Positions 17,973 to 25,456 of a stretch of 64,000 nt of DNA are shown here, piece after piece. The stretch's first letter is position 1. Each line of letters begins with the position of its first letter. The position numbers and the translations under genes are program-made. This DNA comes from Subtercola vilae. Its GTDB lineage: Bacteria; Actinomycetota; Actinomycetes; Actinomycetales; Microbacteriaceae. The stretch is from contig NZ_QYRT01000009.1 in NCBI RefSeq assembly GCF_004923255.1, positions 1-64,000 of the forward strand. The letters run 5' to 3'. The notes under the pieces are model-generated. The model was not told the DNA's origin and searched no databases. It saw nothing but the letters and a program-made list of their open reading frames with translations.

Positions 17973-18539
17973 GTGGTGAAGCTTCCGAAGCCGGGCCGGC
18001 TGATTCGCCGGGTGCGCGCTGGTTCGTACATGCTGGCCTGGGGCACGCTTGCGCCCGAGGCTCCCACCACGATTGTCATGAGCAGCCCCGACTTCGCCGA
18101 GGGGGCTGCGATTCCGGCACTGCACGCGGGCGACGGTGCAGGCGACAACGTCTCACCCGCGCTCGTCTGGAGCGGCCTGCCCGCGGGCACCAAGCAGTTA
18201 CTGTTGGTGGTCGAAGACCCTGATGTGCCTCTGCCTCGCCCGGTCATCCACCTGCTCGCCCGCCTCGACCCGAGCCGCACCTCGGTCGCCCGGGGCGAAC
18301 TCAACCTCGAGGCCGAGAACACCGGAATCGTGTTGCACCCCGGCTCGTTCAACCGGGTCGGGTACGCCGGCCCACACCCTATCGAGGCGCACGGGCCGCA
18401 CCGGTACGTGTTCCAGCTGTTCGCGCTCTCGAAGCCTCTTCCGCTGCCCGCCACCGCCCGCCTCGAGTCTGTCGCCGCCGCCGCGTACGGGCTGATCCTC
18501 GCGCGCGGGCGCACCTGGGGCACCTTCGAGCGCCCGTGA
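17973..18539 (+). CDS. YbhB/YbcL-family (PEBP-like) protein
   Basis: 188 residues of the phosphatidylethanolamine-binding-protein family. It shows SPALVWSGLPAGTKQLLLVV, VEDPDVPLPRPVIHLLA and the ligand-pocket segment GYAGPHPIEAHGPHRYVFQL. The cellular role of bacterial members is poorly defined. It starts at GTG 16 bases after smc and is probably co-transcribed with it; ftsY follows with its own promoter. Confidence 0.88.
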   Translation: MVKLPKPGRLIRRVRAGSYMLAWGTLAPEAPTTIVMSSPDFAEGAAIPALHAGDGAGDNVSPALVWSGLPAGTKQLLLVVEDPDVPLPRPVIHLLARLDPSRTSVARGELNLEAENTGIVLHPGSFNRVGYAGPHPIEAHGPHRYVFQLFALSKPLPLPATARLESVAAAAYGLILARGRTWGTFERP

Positions 18540-18622
18540 CCCCGGCCGACTACACGATTACTGCGCGGAGGCGCGGGCAGGGCGCCGCGGGCAAGCGGTG
18601 CCCGGGCATCCACGCGGCTCAT

Positions 18623-18628
18623 TAGGCT
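18623..18628 (+). promoter_or_regulatory. -10 box of leaderless ftsY promoter
   Basis: TAGGCT ends exactly 6 bases before the ftsY ATG at 18635, so transcription should begin at the A of ATG. Confidence 0.55.
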
Positions 18629-18634
18629 GAGGGC

Positions 18635-19510
18635 ATGGCTGAACGCAACTCCTGGTCGCTGTCGGGCGCCCTCCGCGGCATGTTCGCAAAGAAGACGATC
18701 GACGACGAGACGTGGGACGACCTCGAGACCGCACTCATCACCGGAGACTTCGGCATCGACGTCACCGATCAGATCGTCGGCGACCTGCGCACGAAGGTGT
18801 CGCGCTACAACACCACCGACCCGAAAGACCTGCAGCGCATGCTTCGGGAGACTCTCGAGGAGCGGTTCTCGAAGCTCGACCCCACGCTGAAGCTCACCGA
18901 GCGGCCGGCGGTCGTGCTCGTGGTGGGCGTGAACGGCGTGGGCAAGACCACGACCATCGGCAAGTTCGCCAAGTTCTTGGGCAACTACAACCGCACGGTC
19001 GTGGTCGGGGCGGCCGATACGTTCCGGGCCGCCGCCGTCGAGCAGGTTGCGACCTGGGCCGAACGCGCGGGCGCGCACATCGTGCGGCCGCAGCAAGAGG
19101 GCCAAGACCCCGCCTCGGTGGCTTTCCAGACCGTCGAGTACGCCAAGCGCAACAATATCGAGATCGCCATCATCGACACCGCCGGCCGCCTGCAGACCAA
19201 GGGCGGGCTGATGGATGAACTCACCAAGATCAGGCGCGTCATAGAGAAGCAGGCACCCGTCGCCGAGGTGCTGCTCGTACTCGATGCCACGACGGGCCAG
19301 AACGGTCTGCTCCAGGCGGAAGCGTTCATCGAGCATGCCGGGGTCACCGGCCTCGTGCTCACCAAGCTCGACGGTTCGGCGAAGGCCGGGTTCGTTCTGG
19401 CCGTGCAGGAGCGCACGGGCATCCCGATCAAACTGATCGGCCAGGGCGAGGGCATCAACGACCTCACCGGTTTCACGCCGCATGTCTTCGTGCAGAACCT
19501 GATCGGTTAA
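18635..19510 (+). CDS. ftsY: Signal recognition particle receptor FtsY
   Basis: 291 residues, a short FtsY without the acidic A domain of E. coli. The NG GTPase has GVNGVGKTT at 98-106, DTAGRLQTK, TKLDGSAKAG and the end GFTPHVFVQNLIG. It docks ribosome-SRP complexes at the membrane and partners with Ffh encoded just downstream. Its last 53 bases including the stop are repeated 422 bases downstream, at the far side of a small insert that separates ftsY from ffh. The gene itself is intact. Confidence 0.96.
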   Translation: MAERNSWSLSGALRGMFAKKTIDDETWDDLETALITGDFGIDVTDQIVGDLRTKVSRYNTTDPKDLQRMLRETLEERFSKLDPTLKLTERPAVVLVVGVNGVGKTTTIGKFAKFLGNYNRTVVVGAADTFRAAAVEQVATWAERAGAHIVRPQQEGQDPASVAFQTVEYAKRNNIEIAIIDTAGRLQTKGGLMDELTKIRRVIEKQAPVAEVLLVLDATTGQNGLLQAEAFIEHAGVTGLVLTKLDGSAKAGFVLAVQERTGIPIKLIGQGEGINDLTGFTPHVFVQNLIG

Positions 19511-19512
19511 GA
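19458..19512 (+). repeat. ftsY 3'-end repeat, copy 1 (att-like)
   Basis: Fifty-five bases covering the last 17 sense codons and stop of ftsY recur at 19880-19934 with two differences (T/C at 19482, G/A at 19492). Both differences are third-position and synonymous in the ftsY frame. This is what a 3'-end integration site looks like after insertion of an element. Confidence 0.85.
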
Positions 19513-19524
19513 CAGAGCTCTGGG

Positions 19525-19905
19525 CTAGTTCGTTGAGGCGACAATCCACGCGGTAAGGCCCCAACAGAGTAATGCCACGCATCCGCAAACGATGTACCTC
19601 ATCTTTCGTGCGGCGGGGCTGCCACCACGGATTGCGACGATAAGAACTATGGGCAACAACAGAAGGATTCCAGCTAAGGCGTCTTGCCCGCAGTTCGTCG
19701 TTGAACAATCGACACTCGTCGCGAGTAACATCGCGGCTCCTACCGTCATGGACGGCTTGAGATCATCGGTGGAAAGTAGAGCACGTCTCCTATCGTAGCT
19801 GATAAAAAATCGACTATCTGGATTGGTTGGGCTCGTCACGTCGACAGAACCGATCGGCGCGGTCGCCCGTGCGAACAAGACGACCTCACCGGTTTCACGC
19901 CGCAC
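19525..19905 (-). CDS. Small membrane protein in the ftsY-ffh insert, unknown function
   Basis: Up to 126 residues, with two hydrophobic segments near 78-93 (LAGILLLLPIVLIVAI) and 104-123 (YIVCGCVALLCWGLTAW) and a cysteine pair (CSTTNC) before the first. The start is uncertain: the GTG at 19905 lies inside the second ftsY repeat, and an internal ATG at 19749 would give 74 residues. Codon use is less GC-biased than in the neighbours. I recognise no family. It is the only gene-like content of the insert; it could be a real accessory gene or a chance open frame. Confidence 0.5.
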   Translation of the reverse strand: MRRETGEVVLFARATAPIGSVDVTSPTNPDSRFFISYDRRRALLSTDDLKPSMTVGAAMLLATSVDCSTTNCGQDALAGILLLLPIVLIVAIRGGSPAARKMRYIVCGCVALLCWGLTAWIVASTN

Positions 19906-19934
19906 GTCTTCGTACAGAACCTGATCGGTTAAGA
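19880..19934 (+). repeat. ftsY 3'-end repeat, copy 2 (att-like)
   Basis: The distal copy of the duplicated ftsY 3' end. Its final TAAGAT forms a plausible -10 box 9 bases before the ffh ATG, while copy 1 ends TAAGAC. Copy 2 may therefore be the original ftsY end that once adjoined ffh, and copy 1 the version carried in by the element. Confidence 0.85.
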
Positions 19935-19935
19935 T
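19930..19935 (+). promoter_or_regulatory. Possible ffh -10 box within the repeated ftsY end
   Basis: TAAGAT ends 9 bases before the ffh ATG and no ribosome-binding site is seen. A very short leader of 2-3 bases would result. Confidence 0.4.
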
Positions 19936-19944
19936 TGTGTCACC

Positions 19945-21540
19945 ATGGCAACTTTTGGAAACCTCTCTGACCGCTTAGCCGATACCTTTCGAAATCTTCG
20001 CACGAAGGGCAAGCTCAGCCCTGCAGACGTCGACGGTACGGTCCGCGAGATTCGTCGTGCCCTGCTCGACGCCGACGTGGCGCTGGATGTCGTCAAAGAC
20101 TTCACCGGCAAGGTGCGTGAGCGCGCGCTCGGCGACGAGGTCAACAAGGCCTTGAACCCCGCCCAGCAGGTGGTTCAGATCGTCAACGAAGAACTGATCG
20201 CCATTCTCGGTGGCGAGGCCCGGCGCATCAACTTCGCCAAGAAGGCTCCGACGGTCATCATGCTCGCGGGCCTGCAGGGCGCCGGTAAGACGACGCTCGC
20301 CGGCAAGCTGGCGAAGTGGCTCGCGAAAGACAACCACACCCCGCTTCTGGTCGCCGCCGACCTGCAGCGCCCGAACGCCGTGCAGCAGCTGCAGGTGGTG
20401 GGTGGACAGGCCGGCGTCGCGGTGTACGCACCCGAGCCCGGCAACGGCGTCGGCAACCCCGTGAAGGTCGCCAAAGACTCCATCAAGTGGGCCATCGACA
20501 AGCAGTACGACGTGGTCATCGTCGACACCGCCGGCCGTCTCGGCGTGGATGCCGACATGATGAAGCAGGCCGCAGACATTCGTAAGGCCGTCGACCCCGA
20601 CGAGGTGCTCTTCGTCATCGACGCGATGATCGGGCAAGACGCGGTGGCTACGGCCAAGGCGTTCCAGGCCGGTGTCGACTTCACCGGTGTCGTGCTGACG
20701 AAGCTCGATGGCGATGCCCGGGGTGGTGCTGCGCTGTCGGTGGCCTCTGTCACGGGCCGACCCATCATCTTCGCCTCGACCGGTGAGTCACTCGACGACT
20801 TCGAACCGTTCTACCCGGATCGCATGGCGTCGCGCATCCTCGACCTCGGTGACATTCTCACCCTGATCGAGCAGGCGCAGGGCGCGTTCGACGAAGAAGA
20901 GGCGAAGAAGGTCGCGGAGAAGTTCCGCACCGACAGTTTCACGCTCGAAGACTTTCTTGGCCAGATGCAGCAGCTGCGCGGTGCGGGGTCGCTGAAGAAG
21001 ATGATCGGCATGCTCCCGGGCGCCGGCGCGATGCGCGAGCAGCTCGACAACTTCGATGAGCGTGAAATCGTTCGCACCGAGGCCATCATCCAGTCGATGA
21101 CGAAGGCCGAGCGCCAGAATCCGAAGCTGTTGAACGGTTCGCGACGCGTGCGCATCGCCCGCGGTTCGGGCATGACGGTGACCGACGTGAACCAGCTCGT
21201 GCAGCGTTTCGAGCAGGCCGCCAAGATGATGAAGACGGTTGCGCGCGGCGGTGTACCCCAGATTCCGGGCATGGGGCCGATTCCCGGCGCCGGGTTCGCA
21301 GGGCGCGGCAAGGTTCAGCCGAAGAAGAAGGGCTCGAAGTCGGGCAACCCGGCGAAGCGCGCCGTCGAGAACGCGGCGCTGGCGTCGGGGGAGAAGCTTC
21401 CGGGGGCGGCGGGTGCAGGCTCGGGCGGCGGGTCTGGGTTCGGGCTAGGTTCTGGTTCTGGCGCTGGCGCGGATGCTGGCGCTGCCGGCGGCCCGAGCGA
21501 GAAGGAGCTCGAGTCGCTGCAGAAGTTCCTGCGGCGCTGA
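19945..21540 (+). CDS. ffh: Signal recognition particle protein Ffh
   Basis: 531 residues. The N-terminal helical bundle is followed by the GTPase (GLQGAGKTTLAGK, DTAGRLGVDADMM, TKLDGDARGG) and a Met-rich M domain that binds 4.5S RNA and signal peptides (FLGQMQQLRGAGSLKKMIGM ... SRRVRIARGSGM). The last ~60 residues form a Gly/Ala/Ser tail beyond the usual end. It acts with FtsY. No Shine-Dalgarno is visible before the ATG. Its upstream region is the duplicated ftsY end. Confidence 0.97.
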   Translation: MATFGNLSDRLADTFRNLRTKGKLSPADVDGTVREIRRALLDADVALDVVKDFTGKVRERALGDEVNKALNPAQQVVQIVNEELIAILGGEARRINFAKKAPTVIMLAGLQGAGKTTLAGKLAKWLAKDNHTPLLVAADLQRPNAVQQLQVVGGQAGVAVYAPEPGNGVGNPVKVAKDSIKWAIDKQYDVVIVDTAGRLGVDADMMKQAADIRKAVDPDEVLFVIDAMIGQDAVATAKAFQAGVDFTGVVLTKLDGDARGGAALSVASVTGRPIIFASTGESLDDFEPFYPDRMASRILDLGDILTLIEQAQGAFDEEEAKKVAEKFRTDSFTLEDFLGQMQQLRGAGSLKKMIGMLPGAGAMREQLDNFDEREIVRTEAIIQSMTKAERQNPKLLNGSRRVRIARGSGMTVTDVNQLVQRFEQAAKMMKTVARGGVPQIPGMGPIPGAGFAGRGKVQPKKKGSKSGNPAKRAVENAALASGEKLPGAAGAGSGGGSGFGLGSGSGAGADAGAAGGPSEKELESLQKFLRR

Positions 21541-21573
21541 GTTCGCCTAGTTCGCATCACGCTCACAACTGAG

Positions 21574-21592
21574 TTAGGTTAGCTTTACCTTA
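21574..21592 (+). promoter_or_regulatory. DtxR/IdeR-type iron box
   Basis: TTAGGTTAGCTTTACCTTA matches the DtxR/IdeR consensus TTAGGTTAGCCTAACCTAA at 16 of 19 positions. It lies 12 bases before the GTG of the siderophore-interacting protein and abuts its TTGGAGG ribosome-binding site. It should repress that gene when iron is plentiful. Confidence 0.8.
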
Positions 21593-21604
21593 CTTGGAGG
21601 TTTC

Positions 21605-22546
21605 GTGGAGCACACCAGAACCCGATCGCGGCAGAGCTCGTTCCTGATGTTCGAGGTCGAGTTGCTGCGCATCCGGCCGCTGAGCCCCACGCTTTCGCGC
21701 TTCACCTTCACCGGCCCTGACCTCGACCAGTTCGCCGACAATGGCTACGACCAGCGCATCAAACTGGTCTTCCCGCTGCCCGGCATCGGGCTCGAGAGTG
21801 TTCCGACCGGTGACGATTGGTATTCCGAGTGGCGTTCGCTGCCGGTGGGGCGGCAGAATCCGATTCGTACGTACACCGTTCGTCAGGTGAGGGCCGACGA
21901 GCGGGAGATCGACGTCGATATCGTGCTGCACGGCGATGCCGGGCCGGCTTCGGCGTGGGCATCCCGAGCCCAGCCGGGAGACCCGCTGGTCATCCTGGGG
22001 CCGAACCGTGGGTTCGATGGCGTGTGTGGCGGGGTCGACTTCGTGCCCCCGGCTCACACCGAGACGATTCTGCTCGTGGGCGACGAGACCGCGCTGCCGG
22101 CCATCGCATCGATTCTCGAGCGACTGGCACCGGATGCCCGGGGCCTCGCCCTCGTTGAGGTTCCGCACCTCGGCGACGCCGCCGCGCTGGTCGCCCACGT
22201 GGGCGTCGAGGTGCGAGTGGTGGCGCGGGGGGCGGGGGATCCCGGTTCGGCGTTGCTGCCGGCGGTACGGGCGGCGACGGGGATGCTGCTCGGGCCGGGC
22301 GGGCGCGGTGGGGTTGGTGATCTCGAAAAGCTCGACGATGTCGATGTCGATTCCGTGCTGCTGTGGGAGGTTCCGGTGAGCGATGCTGGCGTGCCTCTCT
22401 GCGAGAGCACGGAGCTGTACGCATGGGTCGCGGGCGAGGCCGGAGTGGTCAAGGAGGTGCGCCGACACTTGGTGCGGGAGTGCGGGCTCGACCGGGCATC
22501 CGTTGCGTTCATGGGGTACTGGCGGCTGGGTCGCGCCGACATCTGA
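21605..22546 (+). CDS. Siderophore-interacting protein (ferric-siderophore reductase-like)
   Basis: 313 residues of the SIP/ViuB family: cytoplasmic flavin- and NAD(P)H-dependent reductases that release iron from siderophores. The FAD-binding segment is NPIRTYTVRQ. The central part has DPLVILGPNRGF and LLVGDETALPAIASILE, and the SIP C-terminal domain ends at VAFMGYWRLGRADI. It starts at GTG 21605 with TTGGAGG 4 bases upstream and an iron box directly before it. No siderophore transporter or synthesis gene is adjacent. Confidence 0.92.
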   Translation: MEHTRTRSRQSSFLMFEVELLRIRPLSPTLSRFTFTGPDLDQFADNGYDQRIKLVFPLPGIGLESVPTGDDWYSEWRSLPVGRQNPIRTYTVRQVRADEREIDVDIVLHGDAGPASAWASRAQPGDPLVILGPNRGFDGVCGGVDFVPPAHTETILLVGDETALPAIASILERLAPDARGLALVEVPHLGDAAALVAHVGVEVRVVARGAGDPGSALLPAVRAATGMLLGPGGRGGVGDLEKLDDVDVDSVLLWEVPVSDAGVPLCESTELYAWVAGEAGVVKEVRRHLVRECGLDRASVAFMGYWRLGRADI

Positions 22547-22553
22547 CGCGAAG

Positions 22554-22559
22554 TAGGCT
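22554..22559 (+). promoter_or_regulatory. -10 box of leaderless F420-type oxidoreductase promoter
   Basis: TAGGCT ends 6 bases before the ATG at 22566; the spacer TTTGGT offers no ribosome-binding site. The gene can thus be transcribed independently of the iron-regulated gene just upstream. Confidence 0.55.
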
Positions 22560-22565
22560 TTTGGT

Positions 22566-23387
22566 ATGACTTCAGAGACGAATCGGCCGGTACGCATCGG
22601 CGTTCAAATTGCACCGCAGCACTCGACCTACAGCGAGATCCGCGACACCCTCACGCAGCTCGAAGAGCTCGGCGTCGACATCGCTTTCAACTGGGATCAC
22701 TTCTACCCGCTCTCGGGCGACCCTGAAGGTCTGCACTTCGAGGGTTGGAGCATGTTGGCGGCCTGGGCCGAGCAGACCTCGACCATCGAGTTCGGCCCGC
22801 TCGTGACCTGCAACACGTACCGCAACCCTGACCTGCTCGCCGACATGGCCCGCACCGTCGACCACATCAGCGCGAAGAACCCGGGCGCCGAGGGGCGTCT
22901 CATCTTCGGCATCGGCTCGGGCTGGTTCGAGCGCGACTACGACGAGTATGGCTACGAGTTCGGCACCGTCGGGCAGCGACTGGATGCCCTGGCCGAAGCC
23001 ATGCCGCGCATCGAGTCGCGCTGGTCCAAGCTGACCCCGCCGCCCACGCGAAAGATCCCCGTGCTCATCGGCGGCGGCGGCGAGAAGAAGACTCTTCGCA
23101 TCGTGGCCAAGCATGCCGACATCTGGCACAGCTTCGCCGACACCGAAACCCTCGAGCGCAAGCTCGTCATCCTGCGAGCGCACTGTGACGAGATCGGCCG
23201 CGACTTCAACGAGATCGAAATCTCAACCGGAACACGCCCGCACACCGAAGACGGATTCGACGAGACTGACCTCGACGCCCAGCTCGCCCTCGGCGCCACC
23301 CTGTTCACGCTCGGCATCACCGGCCCCGGCCTCGACGTGTCGCCCGTGAAAGACCTGCTCGCCTGGCGCGACGCGAAGAACGCGTAA
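22566..23387 (+). CDS. LLM-class (F420-dependent-like) oxidoreductase
   Basis: 273 residues of the luciferase-like monooxygenase superfamily, actinobacterial F420-dependent type. It shows RIGVQIAPQHSTYSEI, WDHFYPLSGDPEGLHFEGW, ARTVDHISAKN and the barrel segment GIGSGWFERDYDEYGY, followed by IPVLIGGGGEKKTLRIVAKH. The substrate cannot be read from sequence, and F420 rather than FMN is inferred from family resemblance. It is convergent with the YbdK-like gene across a terminator hairpin. Confidence 0.85.
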   Translation: MTSETNRPVRIGVQIAPQHSTYSEIRDTLTQLEELGVDIAFNWDHFYPLSGDPEGLHFEGWSMLAAWAEQTSTIEFGPLVTCNTYRNPDLLADMARTVDHISAKNPGAEGRLIFGIGSGWFERDYDEYGYEFGTVGQRLDALAEAMPRIESRWSKLTPPPTRKIPVLIGGGGEKKTLRIVAKHADIWHSFADTETLERKLVILRAHCDEIGRDFNEIEISTGTRPHTEDGFDETDLDAQLALGATLFTLGITGPGLDVSPVKDLLAWRDAKNA

Positions 23388-23396
23388 CGCCGACGC

Positions 23397-23436
23397 GGTC
23401 TGCACGCCGCGCGCATCTTCATGCGACGTGCAGACC
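23397..23436. terminator. Bidirectional hairpin between convergent genes
   Basis: GGTCTGCACG (23397-23406) and CGTGCAGACC (23427-23436) are exact complements, and the inside pairs further (CGCAT/ATGCG around CTTC). It lies between the oxidoreductase stop and the YbdK-like gene stop. T-runs are absent. Confidence 0.6.
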
Positions 23437-23446
23437 GGCACTGGCT

Positions 23447-24583
23447 TCAGCCCCCGAGCCCGTGCCGCAGTTCGTGCGTGAGCGACGAAACCACGGCATG
23501 CAGGCTGCCGCCGTTCTCGGCCGCCACCCGCAGTTGGCGCTGGTAACTGGCACCCTGCTCGAGAATGAGGGTGACCTGGGCGAGTTCTGCCGAGCATCCG
23601 AGTTTCAGAGCGGTCGGTGCCAGCGTCACCAGCAGGTCACGAATCTCATCGGTGACGAGGCGCTCGTCTCCCGCCGGGTTGAGAATGATCTCGGCATCGA
23701 GCCCGTAGCGGGCGGCGCGCCACTTGTTCTCGCGCGTGAACCACGGTTGCAGCGTCACCAGCTCCTCGCCCGCGTCGAGCCGATCAGACATGTGATCGAC
23801 CAGGCACTGGATGAGCGCCGCCACAGCCCCGATCTCCTCGGGGCTCGACAGGCCGTCGCACGCGCGCATCTCGACTGTGCCCCACTGAGGTGAGGGCCTG
23901 ATGTCCCAGCGCACCTCGGTGTGGTCGTCGATGATTCCGGTGACGGTCATGTCGGCCACATACTGCTCGTAGTCGGCCCATGTTGTGAACTGGTACGGCA
24001 GCCCGGCGGTCGGCAGCTGCTGGAACATCAACGCCCGGTTCGACGCGTACCCGGTGTTCACGCCGCCCCAGAACGGGCTCGACGCGCTCAGCGCCTGCAG
24101 GTGCGGGTAGTACGTCAGCAGCCCGTTCAGCAGCGGCAGAACCTTGTCGCGAGACTCGACACCGACGTGAACGTGAATGCCCCAGATCAGCATGTTGCGC
24201 CCCCACCACTGGGTGCGGTCGACGAGCTTGTGGTACCGCTCTTTGTCGGTGACCTTCTGATCGAACCACTGGGCGAACGGGTGGGTGCCGGCGCACATCA
24301 GCTCGACGCCCAGCGGGTCGGTGATGGCGCGCACCTCGGCGAGCTGGCCCTGCAGGTCGGCGACGGCATCCGAAACCGTCGTGTGCACCCGGGTCACGAG
24401 CTCGACGGTGTTCAACAACAGTTCGCCCGTGATCTGCGGATGCTCCGACCCGTCAGCTCCCCGCAATGCCTCCAGCACCTCGGCGGCCACCGACACGAGG
24501 TCGCCAGATGTCTGGTCGACGAGCGCGATCTCCCACTCGATTCCGAGGGTTGAGCGGGCCGATTCGGCGAAACTGATCTGCAT
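23447..24583 (-). CDS. ybdK: YbdK-type carboxylate-amine ligase (glutamate-cysteine ligase 2 family)
   Basis: 378 residues. The GCS2 family makes gamma-glutamyl bonds using ATP; YbdK has weak glutamate-cysteine ligase activity and the true substrate in actinobacteria is unclear. Seen are [57 protein letters not shown] and [13 protein letters not shown] chose the ATG at 24583, with AGGGGCGG upstream; a start 20 codons earlier lacks support. It is divergent from rpsP. Confidence 0.9.
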   Translation of the reverse strand: MQISFAESARSTLGIEWEIALVDQTSGDLVSVAAEVLEALRGADGSEHPQITGELLLNTVELVTRVHTTVSDAVADLQGQLAEVRAITDPLGVELMCAGTHPFAQWFDQKVTDKERYHKLVDRTQWWGRNMLIWGIHVHVGVESRDKVLPLLNGLLTYYPHLQALSASSPFWGGVNTGYASNRALMFQQLPTAGLPYQFTTWADYEQYVADMTVTGIIDDHTEVRWDIRPSPQWGTVEMRACDGLSSPEEIGAVAALIQCLVDHMSDRLDAGEELVTLQPWFTRENKWRAARYGLDAEIILNPAGDERLVTDEIRDLLVTLAPTALKLGCSAELAQVTLILEQGASYQRQLRVAAENGGSLHAVVSSLTHELRHGLGG

Positions 24584-24787
24584 GGAGCCGCCCCTGTGTG
24601 GTTCGAAGTGCCGAATGTCTGTGTTAATTACTCTACGGGGCAAATATCTGACAGAATGGTCAGTCGAGTCTGCCCTTGCCCGACCCTCTACTCAGGCACT
24701 GCGCAGAACCTTAGAACTTTTTCTTGGCCGAGTGTGCCCCCACGCTCACGGCCGGCAGTTCGCCCCATAAAAATACTCAGGAGAATT
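24584..24787. promoter_or_regulatory. Divergent region ybdK / rpsP with rpsP leader
   Basis: 204 bases without a gene, noticeably AT-rich at 24615-24660 (TTAATTACTCTACGGGG, AAATATCTGACAGAATGG), where promoters probably lie. About 120 bases of likely rpsP leader follow, with a GGCCGAGTGTG/CACGCTCACGGCC near-palindrome at 24727-24753. rpsP has CAGGAG 5-6 bases before its GTG. Confidence 0.4.
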
Positions 24788-25216
24788 GTGGCTGTAAAGA
24801 TCCGTTTGAAGCGCATGGGCAAGATCCGCGCTCCTTACTACCGTATTGTCGTCGCCGACGCACGCACCAAGCGCGACGGCCGTGTCATCGAAGAAATCGG
24901 CAAGTACCACCCGACCGAAGAGCCTTCGTTCATCGAGGTCAAGAGCGACCGTGCGCAGTACTGGCTCGGCGTTGGCGCCCAGCCCACCGAGCAGGTTGAG
25001 GTTCTCCTCAAGCTGACCGGCGACTGGGGCATCTTCAAGGGTGACAAGAACGCGGTTTCGACCGTTCGCGTCAAGGCTCCGAAAGCGGCTTTCGTCGCCG
25101 ACGAGAAGAAGAAGCCCGTTCTTCGCCCCAAGGCCGAGGCCCCCGCGGCTCCGGTTGCTGCAGCTCCCGTTGCCGACGAGGCTGCTGACGCAGCTGCTGT
25201 CTCAGACGAGGCGTAA
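24788..25216 (+). CDS. rpsP: 30S ribosomal protein S16
   Basis: 142 residues. The S16 fold runs from [19 protein letters not shown] through [20 protein letters not shown] to [12 protein letters not shown] ~50-residue Ala/Pro/Lys/Glu tail follows, as is common in actinobacterial S16. The start is GTG with CAGGAG 5 bases upstream; longer in-frame starts extend into the ybdK promoter. First gene of rpsP-khpA-rimM. Confidence 0.97.
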   Translation: MAVKIRLKRMGKIRAPYYRIVVADARTKRDGRVIEEIGKYHPTEEPSFIEVKSDRAQYWLGVGAQPTEQVEVLLKLTGDWGIFKGDKNAVSTVRVKAPKAAFVADEKKKPVLRPKAEAPAAPVAAAPVADEAADAAAVSDEA

Positions 25217-25219
25217 GTC

Positions 25220-25456
25220 TTGCTCGCACCGGCTCTCGAGCACCTGGTGAAGGGGATCGTCGATCACCCCACCGACGTGCACGTTGTCGCCAAGAGCTCA
25301 CCGCGCGGCGAGGTTCTCGAGGTTCGGGTGAACCCCGACGACCTCGGTCGCGTGATCGGTCGCTCCGGTCGCACGGCGAAAGCCCTGCGCACCCTCGTTG
25401 CTGCTCTTGCCGATGGCAAGCGCATCCGTGTCGACGTGGTTGATACCGATTTCTAA
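25220..25456 (+). CDS. khpA: KH-domain RNA-binding protein KhpA
   Basis: 78 residues, a single KH domain with the motif DDLGRVIGRSGRTAKALRT. KhpA-type proteins bind RNA and sit between rpsP and rimM in many Gram-positive bacteria. The start is TTG, 3 bases after the rpsP stop. It overlaps rimM by about 17 bases. Confidence 0.93.
   Translation: MLAPALEHLVKGIVDHPTDVHVVAKSSPRGEVLEVRVNPDDLGRVIGRSGRTAKALRTLVAALADGKRIRVDVVDTDF

Larger units (their letters stand above)
19513..19934. mobile_element. Small insert between ftsY and ffh, possible integrative-element remnant
   Basis: About 367 bp lie between two 55-bp copies of the ftsY 3' end. The insert is visibly richer in A/T than its neighbours, carries one minus-strand reading frame for a membrane protein, and holds no integrase. 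The structure fits an element that integrated at the 3' end of ftsY and then shrank, or a minimal satellite. A plain tandem duplication followed by drift is less likely, because the insert shows no ftsY similarity apart from the repeat. Confidence 0.55.
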
